From positions 1 through 32,307 of the forward strand of contig JAABQW010000067.1 in the NCBI GenBank assembly GCA_011391275.1: a stretch of DNA of 32,307 bases, written 5' to 3'. Both the position numbers and the translations under genes were made by a program. Under the pieces are notes generated by a model. It was given only the letters and a program-made list of their open reading frames with translations, did not search any database and was not told the DNA's origin. Each line of letters opens with the position of its first letter. Position 1 is the first letter of the stretch. This document shows positions 6,848 through 14,136 of this stretch, piece after piece. Source of the DNA: Betaproteobacteria bacterium (GTDB lineage: Bacteria; Pseudomonadota; Gammaproteobacteria; Burkholderiales; Usitatibacteraceae).

Positions 6848-7891
6848 TCAGATGGTGGGCCTGCGGCGCAGGAAGTCGAGCCGGTCGATGGAGCGCACCT
6901 TCAGTTCCCTGAGGTCGGTGCCCTGCAGCACCGTGAGCGCCACTTCCACCCCCGGCTCCCCCGCGGCCCACAGCTTTCCGTAGAAGTCCGCGAGGTCGCG
7001 CACCTTCTCGCCACCCACCGCGAGGATGAGGTCGCCGGTGCGCAGTCCCGCCGCCTCCGCGGGGCCCTCGGCGGTCACGCGCAGGACCTTGAGCCTCCCG
7101 TCGTCCTCGATGGTGTTCACGCCGATCCACGGCCGCCGGCCCGCCTTCTGCCGGCCCGTCTCGATCATCTCCGCGAGGATGGGCTTGATGAGGTCGATGG
7201 GGACGAACATGTTGCCCGGCAGGCGCTCTCCCGGCGTCATCGCGTCCATGACGAAAAGCGAGCCGATGCCCACCAGCTCGCCGTCCCGGTTGATCAGCGC
7301 CGCGCCGCTGTGGTCCACGCGCGGCGGCGCGGTGAAGATGGCCCCGTCGATGAGGTATTCCCAGTAGCCGGCGAAGGGCCGCTTCGAGACCACCGTGGCC
7401 ACCGACACGCCGCCCTCGCCCCCCGAGGCGATCATGAGGCGGTCGAGCTGCTCGACTTTCCCGGAGGCGCCGAGGCGGACGGGCTTCGGCGCGAGCGGCC
7501 CGAAGGGGCGCAGCAGCCCGAACCCGGTGGCGTGGTCGTAGGCCACGACGGTTGCCGGCAGCGACCGGCCGCCGGAGTCGGTGATCTCCACCTGGTCGGC
7601 CTCGAGGATCAGGTAGCCGATGGTGAGGACGAGCCCGGAGGGCGCGATGAGGATCCCGGAGCCGGAACGCTCGGCGCCCAGGGTCTCCTTCGAGCGCGCG
7701 TTGCCGATGGCGCGGGTGCGAACGGCGACGACGGCACCGGCGGCATCCTCGAGCTGCCGGCGGGTGGCCTCCTCGTCTCGGGCCGGCGCGGCGGGCTTTT
7801 CCGGGGCCGTGGGGACCGAGGCGCGGGCGGCCGGGAGCGCGGCGGCGAGGAGCAGGATCGCGAAGCGCAGCGCGGCACGATTCGGCAGCAC
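6848..7891 (-). CDS. HtrA/DegP-like S1C protein with PDZ domain, probable pseudoprotease
   Basis: I prefer the GTG start at 7891, which has GGAG 6 bases upstream and gives a clean signal peptide (MLPNRAALRFAILLLAAALP, cleavage near ARAS). The ATG at 7930 would add 13 residues with a poor ribosome site. The 347-residue protein has a trypsin-like domain (about residues 45-245) and one PDZ domain (about 252-340, RRPWIGVNT then PAEAAGLRTGDLILAVGGEKV). The serine is kept (DHSGAALINRDGELVGIG, S195). The histidine position (normally TNNHV) reads LTIGYLI with Y93, and the aspartate position (normally TDIAL) reads TGFGLL with G123. Two of three catalytic residues are thus missing, so it is probably a periplasmic chaperone or adaptor rather than a protease. 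It is downstream of hyi. Confidence 0.8.
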   Translation of the reverse strand: MLPNRAALRFAILLLAAALPAARASVPTAPEKPAAPARDEEATRRQLEDAAGAVVAVRTRAIGNARSKETLGAERSGSGILIAPSGLVLTIGYLILEADQVEITDSGGRSLPATVVAYDHATGFGLLRPFGPLAPKPVRLGASGKVEQLDRLMIASGGEGGVSVATVVSKRPFAGYWEYLIDGAIFTAPPRVDHSGAALINRDGELVGIGSLFVMDAMTPGERLPGNMFVPIDLIKPILAEMIETGRQKAGRRPWIGVNTIEDDGRLKVLRVTAEGPAEAAGLRTGDLILAVGGEKVRDLADFYGKLWAAGEPGVEVALTVLQGTDLRELKVRSIDRLDFLRRRPTI

Positions 7892-7963
7892 GGTCGTCTC
7901 CTCGGGAATGCGGGGACCAGGCGAGGCCATCCTAGCACCGCGCCCGGCGGGCGCGAAGCACCT

Positions 7964-8731
7964 TCAGGCGAGCCAGCCGAGGGTCTCGACGGTGGCCTTC
8001 GTGGGCCGGTACTCGGCGGCGGTCCAGCCCGCGTAGCCCAGGGCGTCGAGGCGCGCGAAACAGGCGGCGATGTCGACACGCCCCGTGCCGGGCTCGTGCC
8101 GCCCGGGGGCGTCGGCGAACTGGACGTGCCGGATCACCGGGGCGAAGCGCGCGAGGCCCTCGACGGGGTCCTCGCCCATCATGGCGGCGTGGTAGATGTC
8201 GTACTGCAGGCCCGCGTTGGGCGCGCCCGTCTCGGCCAGCAGCGCCGCGCCCTCGGCGGGCCGGGCGACGAGGAAGCCCGGCACGTCCACGGTGTTGATC
8301 GGCTCGAGGACGAGGGTGAGGCCCGCGCGCGCCATCTCCCGCGCGGCGTAGCGCAGGTTGGCGAGGAGTGTGGCGCGCAGCGCCGCCGCGTCCGCCCCGG
8401 CGGGCGCCTTGCCGGCGATGCAGTTCACGCGCTCGTTGCCCAGCACGCCCGCGTAGGCGATGGCGCGGGCCACGCCCTCCCGGAACTCGTCCTCGCGCCC
8501 CGGCAGGCACGCGATGCCGAAGTCGCCGGCGGACTTGTCGCCCATGGGCAGGTTGAAGAGGATCATCTCGAGGCCGTTGGCCTCGAGGAGCTCCGCGATC
8601 TCGCGCGCCTCCAGCTCGTAGGGCTGGGCGAATTCCACCGCGCCGAAGCCCGCGGCCGCGGCGGCGCCGAAGCGCTCCGCGAGGGGAACCTCGGGGAACA
8701 GGAAACCCAGGTTGGCGGCGAAGCGGGGCAT
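7964..8731 (-). CDS. hyi: Hydroxypyruvate isomerase family TIM-barrel protein
   Basis: A 255-residue protein, close to the 258 residues of E. coli Hyi. It begins MPRFAANLGFLFPEVPLAER, the usual Hyi N terminus. The two catalytic glutamates are at E143 (LVLEPINTVDVPGF) and E240 (WTAAEYRP), and metal ligands are expected in LQYDIYHAAMMGED and HVQFADAPGRHEPG. Hyi interconverts hydroxypyruvate and tartronate semialdehyde in glyoxylate metabolism; OtnI-type 2-oxo-tetronate isomerases are close relatives and cannot be excluded. No gcl or glxR gene is nearby. The ATG start at 8731 shares the CATG with a possible ATG on the opposite strand, so this gene and the ABC exporter diverge from a 37-base region. 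Confidence 0.85.
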   Translation of the reverse strand: MPRFAANLGFLFPEVPLAERFGAAAAAGFGAVEFAQPYELEAREIAELLEANGLEMILFNLPMGDKSAGDFGIACLPGREDEFREGVARAIAYAGVLGNERVNCIAGKAPAGADAAALRATLLANLRYAAREMARAGLTLVLEPINTVDVPGFLVARPAEGAALLAETGAPNAGLQYDIYHAAMMGEDPVEGLARFAPVIRHVQFADAPGRHEPGTGRVDIAACFARLDALGYAGWTAAEYRPTKATVETLGWLA

Positions 8732-8743
8732 GGTCGCTGCTAC

Positions 8744-8749
8744 TATAAC
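8744..8749 (+). promoter_or_regulatory. Candidate -10 box TATAAC for the ABC exporter gene
   Basis: TATAAC, preceded by TAC, lies 19 bases before the ATG at 8769 in an otherwise GC-rich stretch. There is no clear -35. The complement, TATAGT, could serve hyi on the other strand as a leaderless start. Its position argues for the ABC gene starting at 8769 instead of 8730 or 8712. Confidence 0.4.
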
Positions 8750-8768
8750 GGACGAAGCGCCGCCACCG

Positions 8769-10604
8769 ATGAGCTCCGCCACCCTCCCGCAGGATTCCCC
8801 CAAGCCAGCCGAGCCGCCCGTCACGGGCGACGCCGGCGTGATCGCGAAGCTCCTGCCCTACCTGTGGGAGTACCGCGGGCGCGTCCTGCTGGCGATCGCC
8901 TTCCTGGTCACCGCCAAGTTCGCGAACCTCGCGGTGCCGCTCCTCATGAAGGCCATCGTCGACGGGTTGTCGGCGCCCAAGGCCGTGCTCGCCGTCCCCT
9001 TCGCGCTGCTGGCGGCCTACGGGCTGCTGCGCATGTCCTCCACGCTCTTCAACGAGCTGCGCGACGTCGTGTTCGTGAAGGTGGCGCAGCGCGCCATGCG
9101 GCGCGTGGCGTTGCAGGTCTTCGAGCACATGCACTCGCTGTCGCTGCGCTTCCACCTCGAGCGCCAGACGGGCGGCCTCACGCGCGACATCGAGCGCGGC
9201 ACGCGCGGCATCTCGACGCTCCTGAACTTCATGGTCTTCAGCGTGCTGCCCACCTTCTTCGAGATCGCGCTGGTGACCGGGTTCCTCATCGTGCGCTTCG
9301 ACGTCTGGTTCGGCGTCATCACCGTGGGCGCGCTGGTCCTCTACATCTCCGCGACCTTCCTCATCTCCGAGCGGCGCATCCACCACCGCCGCGCCATGAA
9401 CGAGTCGGACTCGAAGGCCAACACGCGCGCCATCGACTCGCTCATCAACTACGAGACGGTGAAGTACTTCGGCAACGAGGCCTTCGAGGCGCGGCGCTAC
9501 GACGAGAACCTGTCGCGCTACGAGGCGGCGGTGGTCACGAGCGAGACCTCGCTCGGGTTCCTGAACACCGTGCAGGCCGTCATCATCGCGGTGACCGTCT
9601 CGCTCCTCATGTGGCGCGCCGCGGACGGCATCGTGCACGGCGCGCTCACGCTGGGCGACCTGGTGATGGTGAACGCGCTCCTCATCCAGCTCTACATCCC
9701 GCTCAACTTCCTGGGCGTGCTCTACCGCGAGATCAAGCAGTCGCTGATCGACATGGAGACGATGTTCCGCCTGCTCGCGGTGAACCGCGAGATCGAGGAC
9801 AAGCCGGGCGCGCCCGGGCTCGCGGCGGCCGGCGGGTCGATCCGCTTCGAGAACGTGAACTTCGCCTACGACAAGCGGCGGCAGATCCTCTCGGGCGTGG
9901 ATTTCGAGGTGCCCGCGGGCAGGACGGTCGCCGTCGTGGGGGCGAGCGGCTCGGGGAAGTCGACGCTGGGGCGGCTCCTCTTCCGCTTCTACGACGTGCA
10001 GGAGGGCCGCATCCTGGTCGACGGGCAGGACATCCGCGACGTCACGCAGCTCTCCGTGCGCACCGCCATCGGCATCGTCCCGCAGGACACCGTGCTCTTC
10101 AACGACACGATCTACTACAACATCGCCTACGGCCGCCCCCGGGCGAGGCGCGAGGAGGTGGAGGAGGCGGCCAAGGTCGCCCACATCCTCGACTTCATCG
10201 AGAGCCTGCCGGACAAGTGGGAGACGATGGTGGGCGAGCGGGGGCTCAAGCTCTCCGGCGGCGAGAAGCAGCGCGTGTCGATTGCGCGCACGGTGCTCAA
10301 GGACCCGCCCATCCTCATCTTCGACGAGGCGACCTCGGCGCTGGACTCGGGGACGGAAAAGGCGATCCAGGCGGAGCTCGCGGAGATCTCGAGGAACCGC
10401 ACGACGCTCGTCATCGCCCATCGGCTGTCCACCGTCGTCGACGCCGACCAGATCCTGGTGATGGATGCCGGGCGCATCGTGGAGCGGGGCACGTTCCGCA
10501 GCCTCATCGCGCAGGAGGGCCTGTTCGCGGAGATGTGGCGACTGCAGCAGCAGGAGGAGTCCGAGGACGACGCCGTGCGCGCCACCGGAAAGGAAACGTC
10601 ATGA
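8769..10604 (+). CDS. Atm1/HMT1-type ABC exporter (fused permease and ATPase)
   Basis: A half-transporter of 611 residues from the ATG at 8769, which follows a -10-like TATAAC; the TTG at 8712 and ATG at 8730 in the same frame would add up to 19 residues. The permease domain spans about residues 25-330 with six membrane segments. It holds the Atm1-class signature NYETVKYFGNEAFEARRYDE (about residues 227-246). The ATPase domain has Walker A GASGSGKST (391-399), the Q-loop in IVPQD, the LSGGEK signature (495-500), Walker B ILIFDEATSALD and the H-loop IAHRLS. Bacterial Atm1 homologues export glutathione-linked or metal-conjugated compounds across the inner membrane. It works as a homodimer. Its stop overlaps the start of a lipoprotein gene by 4 bases. 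Confidence 0.93.
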   Translation: MSSATLPQDSPKPAEPPVTGDAGVIAKLLPYLWEYRGRVLLAIAFLVTAKFANLAVPLLMKAIVDGLSAPKAVLAVPFALLAAYGLLRMSSTLFNELRDVVFVKVAQRAMRRVALQVFEHMHSLSLRFHLERQTGGLTRDIERGTRGISTLLNFMVFSVLPTFFEIALVTGFLIVRFDVWFGVITVGALVLYISATFLISERRIHHRRAMNESDSKANTRAIDSLINYETVKYFGNEAFEARRYDENLSRYEAAVVTSETSLGFLNTVQAVIIAVTVSLLMWRAADGIVHGALTLGDLVMVNALLIQLYIPLNFLGVLYREIKQSLIDMETMFRLLAVNREIEDKPGAPGLAAAGGSIRFENVNFAYDKRRQILSGVDFEVPAGRTVAVVGASGSGKSTLGRLLFRFYDVQEGRILVDGQDIRDVTQLSVRTAIGIVPQDTVLFNDTIYYNIAYGRPRARREEVEEAAKVAHILDFIESLPDKWETMVGERGLKLSGGEKQRVSIARTVLKDPPILIFDEATSALDSGTEKAIQAELAEISRNRTTLVIAHRLSTVVDADQILVMDAGRIVERGTFRSLIAQEGLFAEMWRLQQQEESEDDAVRATGKETS

Positions 10605-10993
10605 GGAAAGTCGACCTGGTTCTCGCGGCCGCGGTACTCGCCGCGGGGTGCGCAACGGTGTTGCCGGCGCCGGCGCCGGTGCCCGGCGAGGCACGCATCG
10701 TCCCGGCGGAGCGCCGCGGCTGGAACGCGCCCGTCGAGCCGAACCTGTACCGCGTGGAATTCGACGCGGTGCGGGTGCGCGAGATCGCCCGGGAGGCGGC
10801 GAGGCTGTCCCGGCACCGCTTCGAAGGGGACCTCCCTGCCGCGGAAGTCGCCGCCATGGAGCTCGATGCCGAGCGCGAACTCCGCGCCCGCGGCAAGTGC
10901 GACGGCGGCGCGCGGCTCGTGTCTCCCGCCAGCCTGGGCGACAGCCCGGCCGGCGTGAGCGCCATCTTCAAGTGCATCCCGCCGGTCTTCTAG
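10601..10993 (+). CDS. Small lipoprotein of unknown function
   Basis: A 130-residue protein with a lipobox, VLAAGC, making C17 the predicted lipidated cysteine after a short signal peptide (MRKVDLVLAAAVL). The mature part is about 113 residues with two later cysteines (C102 in RGKCDGG and C126 in IFKCIP) that could pair. I do not recognise the domain. The start ATG overlaps the ABC exporter stop (ATGA), so the two are translated together. It may be an outer or inner membrane-anchored accessory of the exporter, which is inference from coupling only. The 21-base gap to the converging alpha/beta hydrolase gene leaves little room for a terminator. Confidence 0.75.
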   Translation: MRKVDLVLAAAVLAAGCATVLPAPAPVPGEARIVPAERRGWNAPVEPNLYRVEFDAVRVREIAREAARLSRHRFEGDLPAAEVAAMELDAERELRARGKCDGGARLVSPASLGDSPAGVSAIFKCIPPVF

Positions 10994-11014
10994 TCCGCGG
11001 CGCGTGGCCGCGCG

Positions 11015-11806
11015 TCAGCCGGCGAGATGGGCGCGCAGGGCCGCGAGCACCTCGCGCGGCGCCTCGCTCATCATCGCGTGTCCCGCGTCCAGCGCCACGA
11101 AGCGCGCGCCCGGAATCTCCCGCGCGAGCGCCTGGCCGGACTTCCACGGCGTCATCTGGTCGCGCTGTCCGGCGACAACCAGCGTCGGGACCGCCAGGGC
11201 GCGGATCGCTTCCGGGGAGGGCGCCCAGGCGTGGCAGGCCGCGAGGTCGGCGTACTGCACGCCCGCTCCCGAGCGCGCCACCAGTTGCCGGCTCGCCCCG
11301 GCGAGCGTGAGTCCGGGAATCGCGCTCGTCGCGAGCGCCACCTGGCGCGCGTGGCCCCAGGCGGTCTGCATGTCGAATGCGGCGGGCGAGTCGTCCTTTG
11401 CCGCGGCGAGGAACGCCTCGCCCACCGGCATGGGCGCCGAGGTGCCCAGGAGGGCCAGCCTCGCGACGCGCGCCGGGTGGCGGATCGCCGTTTCCAGCGC
11501 CACGAGGGAACCCATGCTGTGGCCTACCACGTGCGCGCGCGCCATGCACGCGGCCTCGATGAATGCGGCCACCCAGTCCGCCATCGCCTCGATGGAGGTG
11601 CGCAGCGCCCCGGGGCTGCGACCGTGGCCGGGCAGGTCGACGGCGAGCGCGGAGTAGCCGTGGTGCGCGAGGTAGCGCGACTGCCACTGCCAGGTGCTGT
11701 GGTCCAGCGCCGCGCCGTGGACGAAGACGACGGCGGGCTGCGCCGGGTCGAAGGGCCTGCCGCCCGTGTAGGCGTAGGCCGGGTAGCCCTGCACGATGAA
11801 GTTCAT
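11015..11806 (-). CDS. Alpha/beta hydrolase
   Basis: A 263-residue enzyme of the alpha/beta hydrolase fold. The oxyanion region is VVFVHGAALDHSTWQWQ (about residues 26-42), the nucleophile elbow is VVGHSMGS with S97, the acid is D216 in AGQRDQMTP, and the histidine is H243 in LDAGHAMMSEAP, so the triad is complete. DLPGHGRSPG follows the second strand as in most members. The substrate is unknown; ester, lactone or C-C hydrolases are all possible. Its ATG overlaps the metY stop by four bases (ATGA), so it is coupled to sulfhydrylase translation; it is too short and too divergent to be the acetyltransferase MetX. Confidence 0.85.
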   Translation of the reverse strand: MNFIVQGYPAYAYTGGRPFDPAQPAVVFVHGAALDHSTWQWQSRYLAHHGYSALAVDLPGHGRSPGALRTSIEAMADWVAAFIEAACMARAHVVGHSMGSLVALETAIRHPARVARLALLGTSAPMPVGEAFLAAAKDDSPAAFDMQTAWGHARQVALATSAIPGLTLAGASRQLVARSGAGVQYADLAACHAWAPSPEAIRALAVPTLVVAGQRDQMTPWKSGQALAREIPGARFVALDAGHAMMSEAPREVLAALRAHLAG

Positions 11807-13101
11807 TTCTGCGAGGCGCGCAGCGCGCGGGCGAGATCCTCGACGAGGTCGTCGGGATGCTCGAGGCCGATCGACAGGCGCACGGTGTCCGCGGTGATGC
11901 CCGCCTGCGCCAGCGCCGCGTCGTCCATGCGGAAGTGCGTCGTCGAGGCCGGGTGGATCACGAGCGACCTGGCGTCGCCGATGTTGGCGAGGTGCGAGAA
12001 GAGCGCCAGCGCCTCGATGAACTTCCGGCCCGCCTCGCGTCCGCCCTTCAGCTCGAAGGAGAGGATGGCGCTGCAACCCGCCGGGTAGAGCCTCGCGGCG
12101 AGCGCGTGGTCCGGGTGCGTGGCGAGTCCCGGGTGGTGCACGCGCGTCACCGCCTCGTGCCCCGCGAGGAACCCGGCGACGATCGCCGTGGTCGCGACGT
12201 GGCGCGGCATGCGCAGGTGCAGTGTCTCCAGCCCCTGCAGGACCTGGAAGGCGGTCATCGCCGCCATGCAGGCGCCGAAGTCGCGCAGGCCCTCGCGCCG
12301 CGCGCGCAGCAGGAACGCGGAGACGGGCGACTCCTCGGTGAAGACCATGCCGTGGAACCCCTCGTAGGGCTGCGAGAGGGTCGGGAATTTGCCGGACGCG
12401 TCCCAGTCGAAGCGGCCCCCGTCGACGAGCACGCCGCCGATCACCACGCCGTGGCCGGAGAGGAACTTCGTCGCCGAGTGCACGACCAGGTGCGCGCCCA
12501 TGTCCAGGGCGCGGCCGAGGTACGGCGTGGTCACGGTCGCGTCGACGAGGAGCGGGATCGCGTGCTCGCCGGCGAGCGCGCCGAGCGCCGGGATGTCGAG
12601 CACGTCCACCGAGGGGTTGCCCACCGTCTCGCCGAAGAGGAGCCGCGTGTCGGGCCGGATCGCGCGCCGCCAGGCGTCGGCGTCGCGGGGCGGGACGAAC
12701 GTGGTCTCGATGCCGAAGCGGGGCAGGGTGTAGTGCAGGAGGTTGTGCGAGCCGCCGTACAGGCTCGCCGACGAGACGATGTGGCCGCCCTTGCCCATGA
12801 TCGTGGCGATGGCCAGGTGCAGGGCGGCCTGGCCGCTCGCGGTGGCGATCGCGCCGACGCCGCCCTCGAGCGCGGCCATGCGCTCCTCGAACACCGCCAC
12901 CGTCGGGTTGGAAAGCCGCGAGTACACGTGGCCCGGCGCCTCCATGTTGAAGAGCGCCGCCGCGGTGTCCGTGTCGGGCAGCACGTAGCTTGCGGTCTGG
13001 TAGATCGGCACGGCGCAAGCACCCGTGGCCGGGTCGGGCGACTGGCCGGCGTGCACGGCCAGCGTATCCGGGTGCGGGATCTTTGGAGGGGAATGAGCCA
13101 T
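11803..13101 (-). CDS. metY: O-acetylhomoserine sulfhydrylase (Cys/Met metabolism PLP enzyme)
   Basis: A 432-residue PLP-dependent enzyme. The N-terminal TLAVHAGQSPDPATGACAVP and SYVLPDTDTAAALFN, together with the HVYSRLSNPTVAVFEERMA substrate/PLP region, match the O-acetylhomoserine aminocarboxypropyltransferase class, which is longer (about 430) than cystathionine enzymes (about 390). The PLP lysine is K212 in VVHSATKFLSGHG; GGVGAIATASGQAALHLA and the late LSIGLEHPDDLVEDLARAL are also family marks. It would form homocysteine directly from O-acetylhomoserine and sulfide. It starts 98 bases from the divergent pbpG gene and overlaps the next gene, an alpha/beta hydrolase. I see no SAM riboswitch in its short leader. 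Confidence 0.9.
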   Translation of the reverse strand: MAHSPPKIPHPDTLAVHAGQSPDPATGACAVPIYQTASYVLPDTDTAAALFNMEAPGHVYSRLSNPTVAVFEERMAALEGGVGAIATASGQAALHLAIATIMGKGGHIVSSASLYGGSHNLLHYTLPRFGIETTFVPPRDADAWRRAIRPDTRLLFGETVGNPSVDVLDIPALGALAGEHAIPLLVDATVTTPYLGRALDMGAHLVVHSATKFLSGHGVVIGGVLVDGGRFDWDASGKFPTLSQPYEGFHGMVFTEESPVSAFLLRARREGLRDFGACMAAMTAFQVLQGLETLHLRMPRHVATTAIVAGFLAGHEAVTRVHHPGLATHPDHALAARLYPAGCSAILSFELKGGREAGRKFIEALALFSHLANIGDARSLVIHPASTTHFRMDDAALAQAGITADTVRLSIGLEHPDDLVEDLARALRASQK

Positions 13102-13141
13102 GGAATCAGGGATTTGGGATTTCTTCTTGAGACGGCTTATC

Positions 13142-13171
13142 TTGTCACGGACGCCATATCTTTGCTATGGT
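13142..13171 (+). promoter_or_regulatory. Candidate sigma-70 promoter of pbpG
   Basis: TTGTCA (13142-13147) and TATGGT (13166-13171) are separated by 18 bases, and TGC precedes the -10 as an extended -10 element. Transcription would begin about 20 bases before the pbpG ATG at 13200. The stretch is notably more AT-rich than the surrounding sequence. Confidence 0.5.
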
Positions 13172-13199
13172 GCGGCTTGCCCCGTTCCGATCGGCTCCC

Positions 13200-14102
13200 A
13201 TGAAGCGCCTCGCCGCCCTTTTCGCCCTGCTCGCCCTTGCCACCGCGGCCGTCGCCGCGGACAAGCCCGTATCGCGCGCCAAGGCGACGAAGGCCACGCG
13301 GGCCGTCGCGGACGTGGACAAGGACGGCGACCCGAACCTCATGTCGACGGCGGCCCTGGTGCTCGACGCCAAGACGGGCGAGACGCTCTACGCCAAGAAC
13401 GCCGACACCGTCCATCCCATCGCCTCGATCACCAAGCTGATGACGGCGATGGTGGTCCTCGACTCGAAGCTGCCGCTCGACGAGCCCGTCCAGATCACCA
13501 CCGAGGACCTCGACCTCCTCAAGGGAACGCGGTCGCGTCTTCCCGTGGGCGCCCATTTCCGCCGCGACGACCTCATCCGCATCGCGCTGGTGGCTTCCGA
13601 CAACCGCGCCGCAGCCGCGCTCGGGCGCGCCTACCCGGGCGGCACCGGCGCCTTCGTGGACGCGATGAACGCCAAGGCGAAGCTGCTGGGCCTCGATTCC
13701 ACGCGCTTCGTGGATTCGAGCGGGCTCGCACCCGGCAACGTCTCCAGCCCCGCGGAGCTCGGCCGCCTCGTGGCCGAGGCCTCCAAGTACGACGTCATCC
13801 GCGAGTACTCGACCACGCCGGCCATCGACGTGACGCTGCCGACCACCGGCCGCAAGCTCGCCTACGTGAACACCAACGCCCTCGTGCGCGCGGGCGAGTG
13901 GGAAATCGGCGTCTCCAAGACCGGCTACATCAGCGAATCCGGCAAGTGCCTCGTCATGCAGGCGATGATCGCCAACACCCCCGTCGTGATCGTGCTCCTG
14001 GATTCCTGGGGCCGCCTCACGCGCATCGGGGACGCCAACCGCATCAAGCGCTGGCTCGAGAAGAACCCCGCCCGCCTCGCCGGCGCCCTGCGCGCGGGCT
14101 GA
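13200..14102 (+). CDS. pbpG: D-alanyl-D-alanine endopeptidase (penicillin-binding protein 7)
   Basis: A 300-residue secreted serine peptidase of the S11 family. The ATG at 13200 gives a good signal peptide (MKRLAALFALLALATAAVA, cleavage before ADK); the upstream in-frame start at 13167 lies within the promoter and is not needed. All three penicillin-binding motifs are intact: SITK with S76 and K79, SDN at 133-135, and KTG at 240-242. DPNLMSTAALVLDAKTGE and SSGLAPGN are typical of PbpG. It should cleave D-Ala-meso-DAP cross-links in peptidoglycan in the periplasm. The gene is divergent from metY and convergent with the diheme peroxidase gene, so it is a single-gene unit. Confidence 0.92.
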   Translation: MKRLAALFALLALATAAVAADKPVSRAKATKATRAVADVDKDGDPNLMSTAALVLDAKTGETLYAKNADTVHPIASITKLMTAMVVLDSKLPLDEPVQITTEDLDLLKGTRSRLPVGAHFRRDDLIRIALVASDNRAAAALGRAYPGGTGAFVDAMNAKAKLLGLDSTRFVDSSGLAPGNVSSPAELGRLVAEASKYDVIREYSTTPAIDVTLPTTGRKLAYVNTNALVRAGEWEIGVSKTGYISESGKCLVMQAMIANTPVVIVLLDSWGRLTRIGDANRIKRWLEKNPARLAGALRAG

Positions 14103-14136
14103 TCCCCTTTTTCGTCGCCTGGCCCGGCAGCGCTCG

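Noticed and set aside
7932-10421. 829-residue minus-strand frame, and similar long frames at 1611-3218, 13925-16012, 28094-30859 and 28204-31383
   Set aside because: Arginine/histidine/glycine-rich translations without domains, opposite to or out of frame with well-recognised genes; typical GC-rich shadows. The last 117 codons of 28204-31383 are the real mrpC.
5960-10993. A 1677-residue open frame on the + strand
   Set aside because: It is a high-GC shadow running antisense through MFS, HtrA-like and hyi genes and out of frame through the ABC gene; only its last 131 codons (10601-10993, the lipoprotein) are real.
13102-13199. SAM riboswitch or other leader element upstream of metY
   Set aside because: The gap is only 98 bases and is shared with the pbpG promoter; no stem-rich leader is visible.
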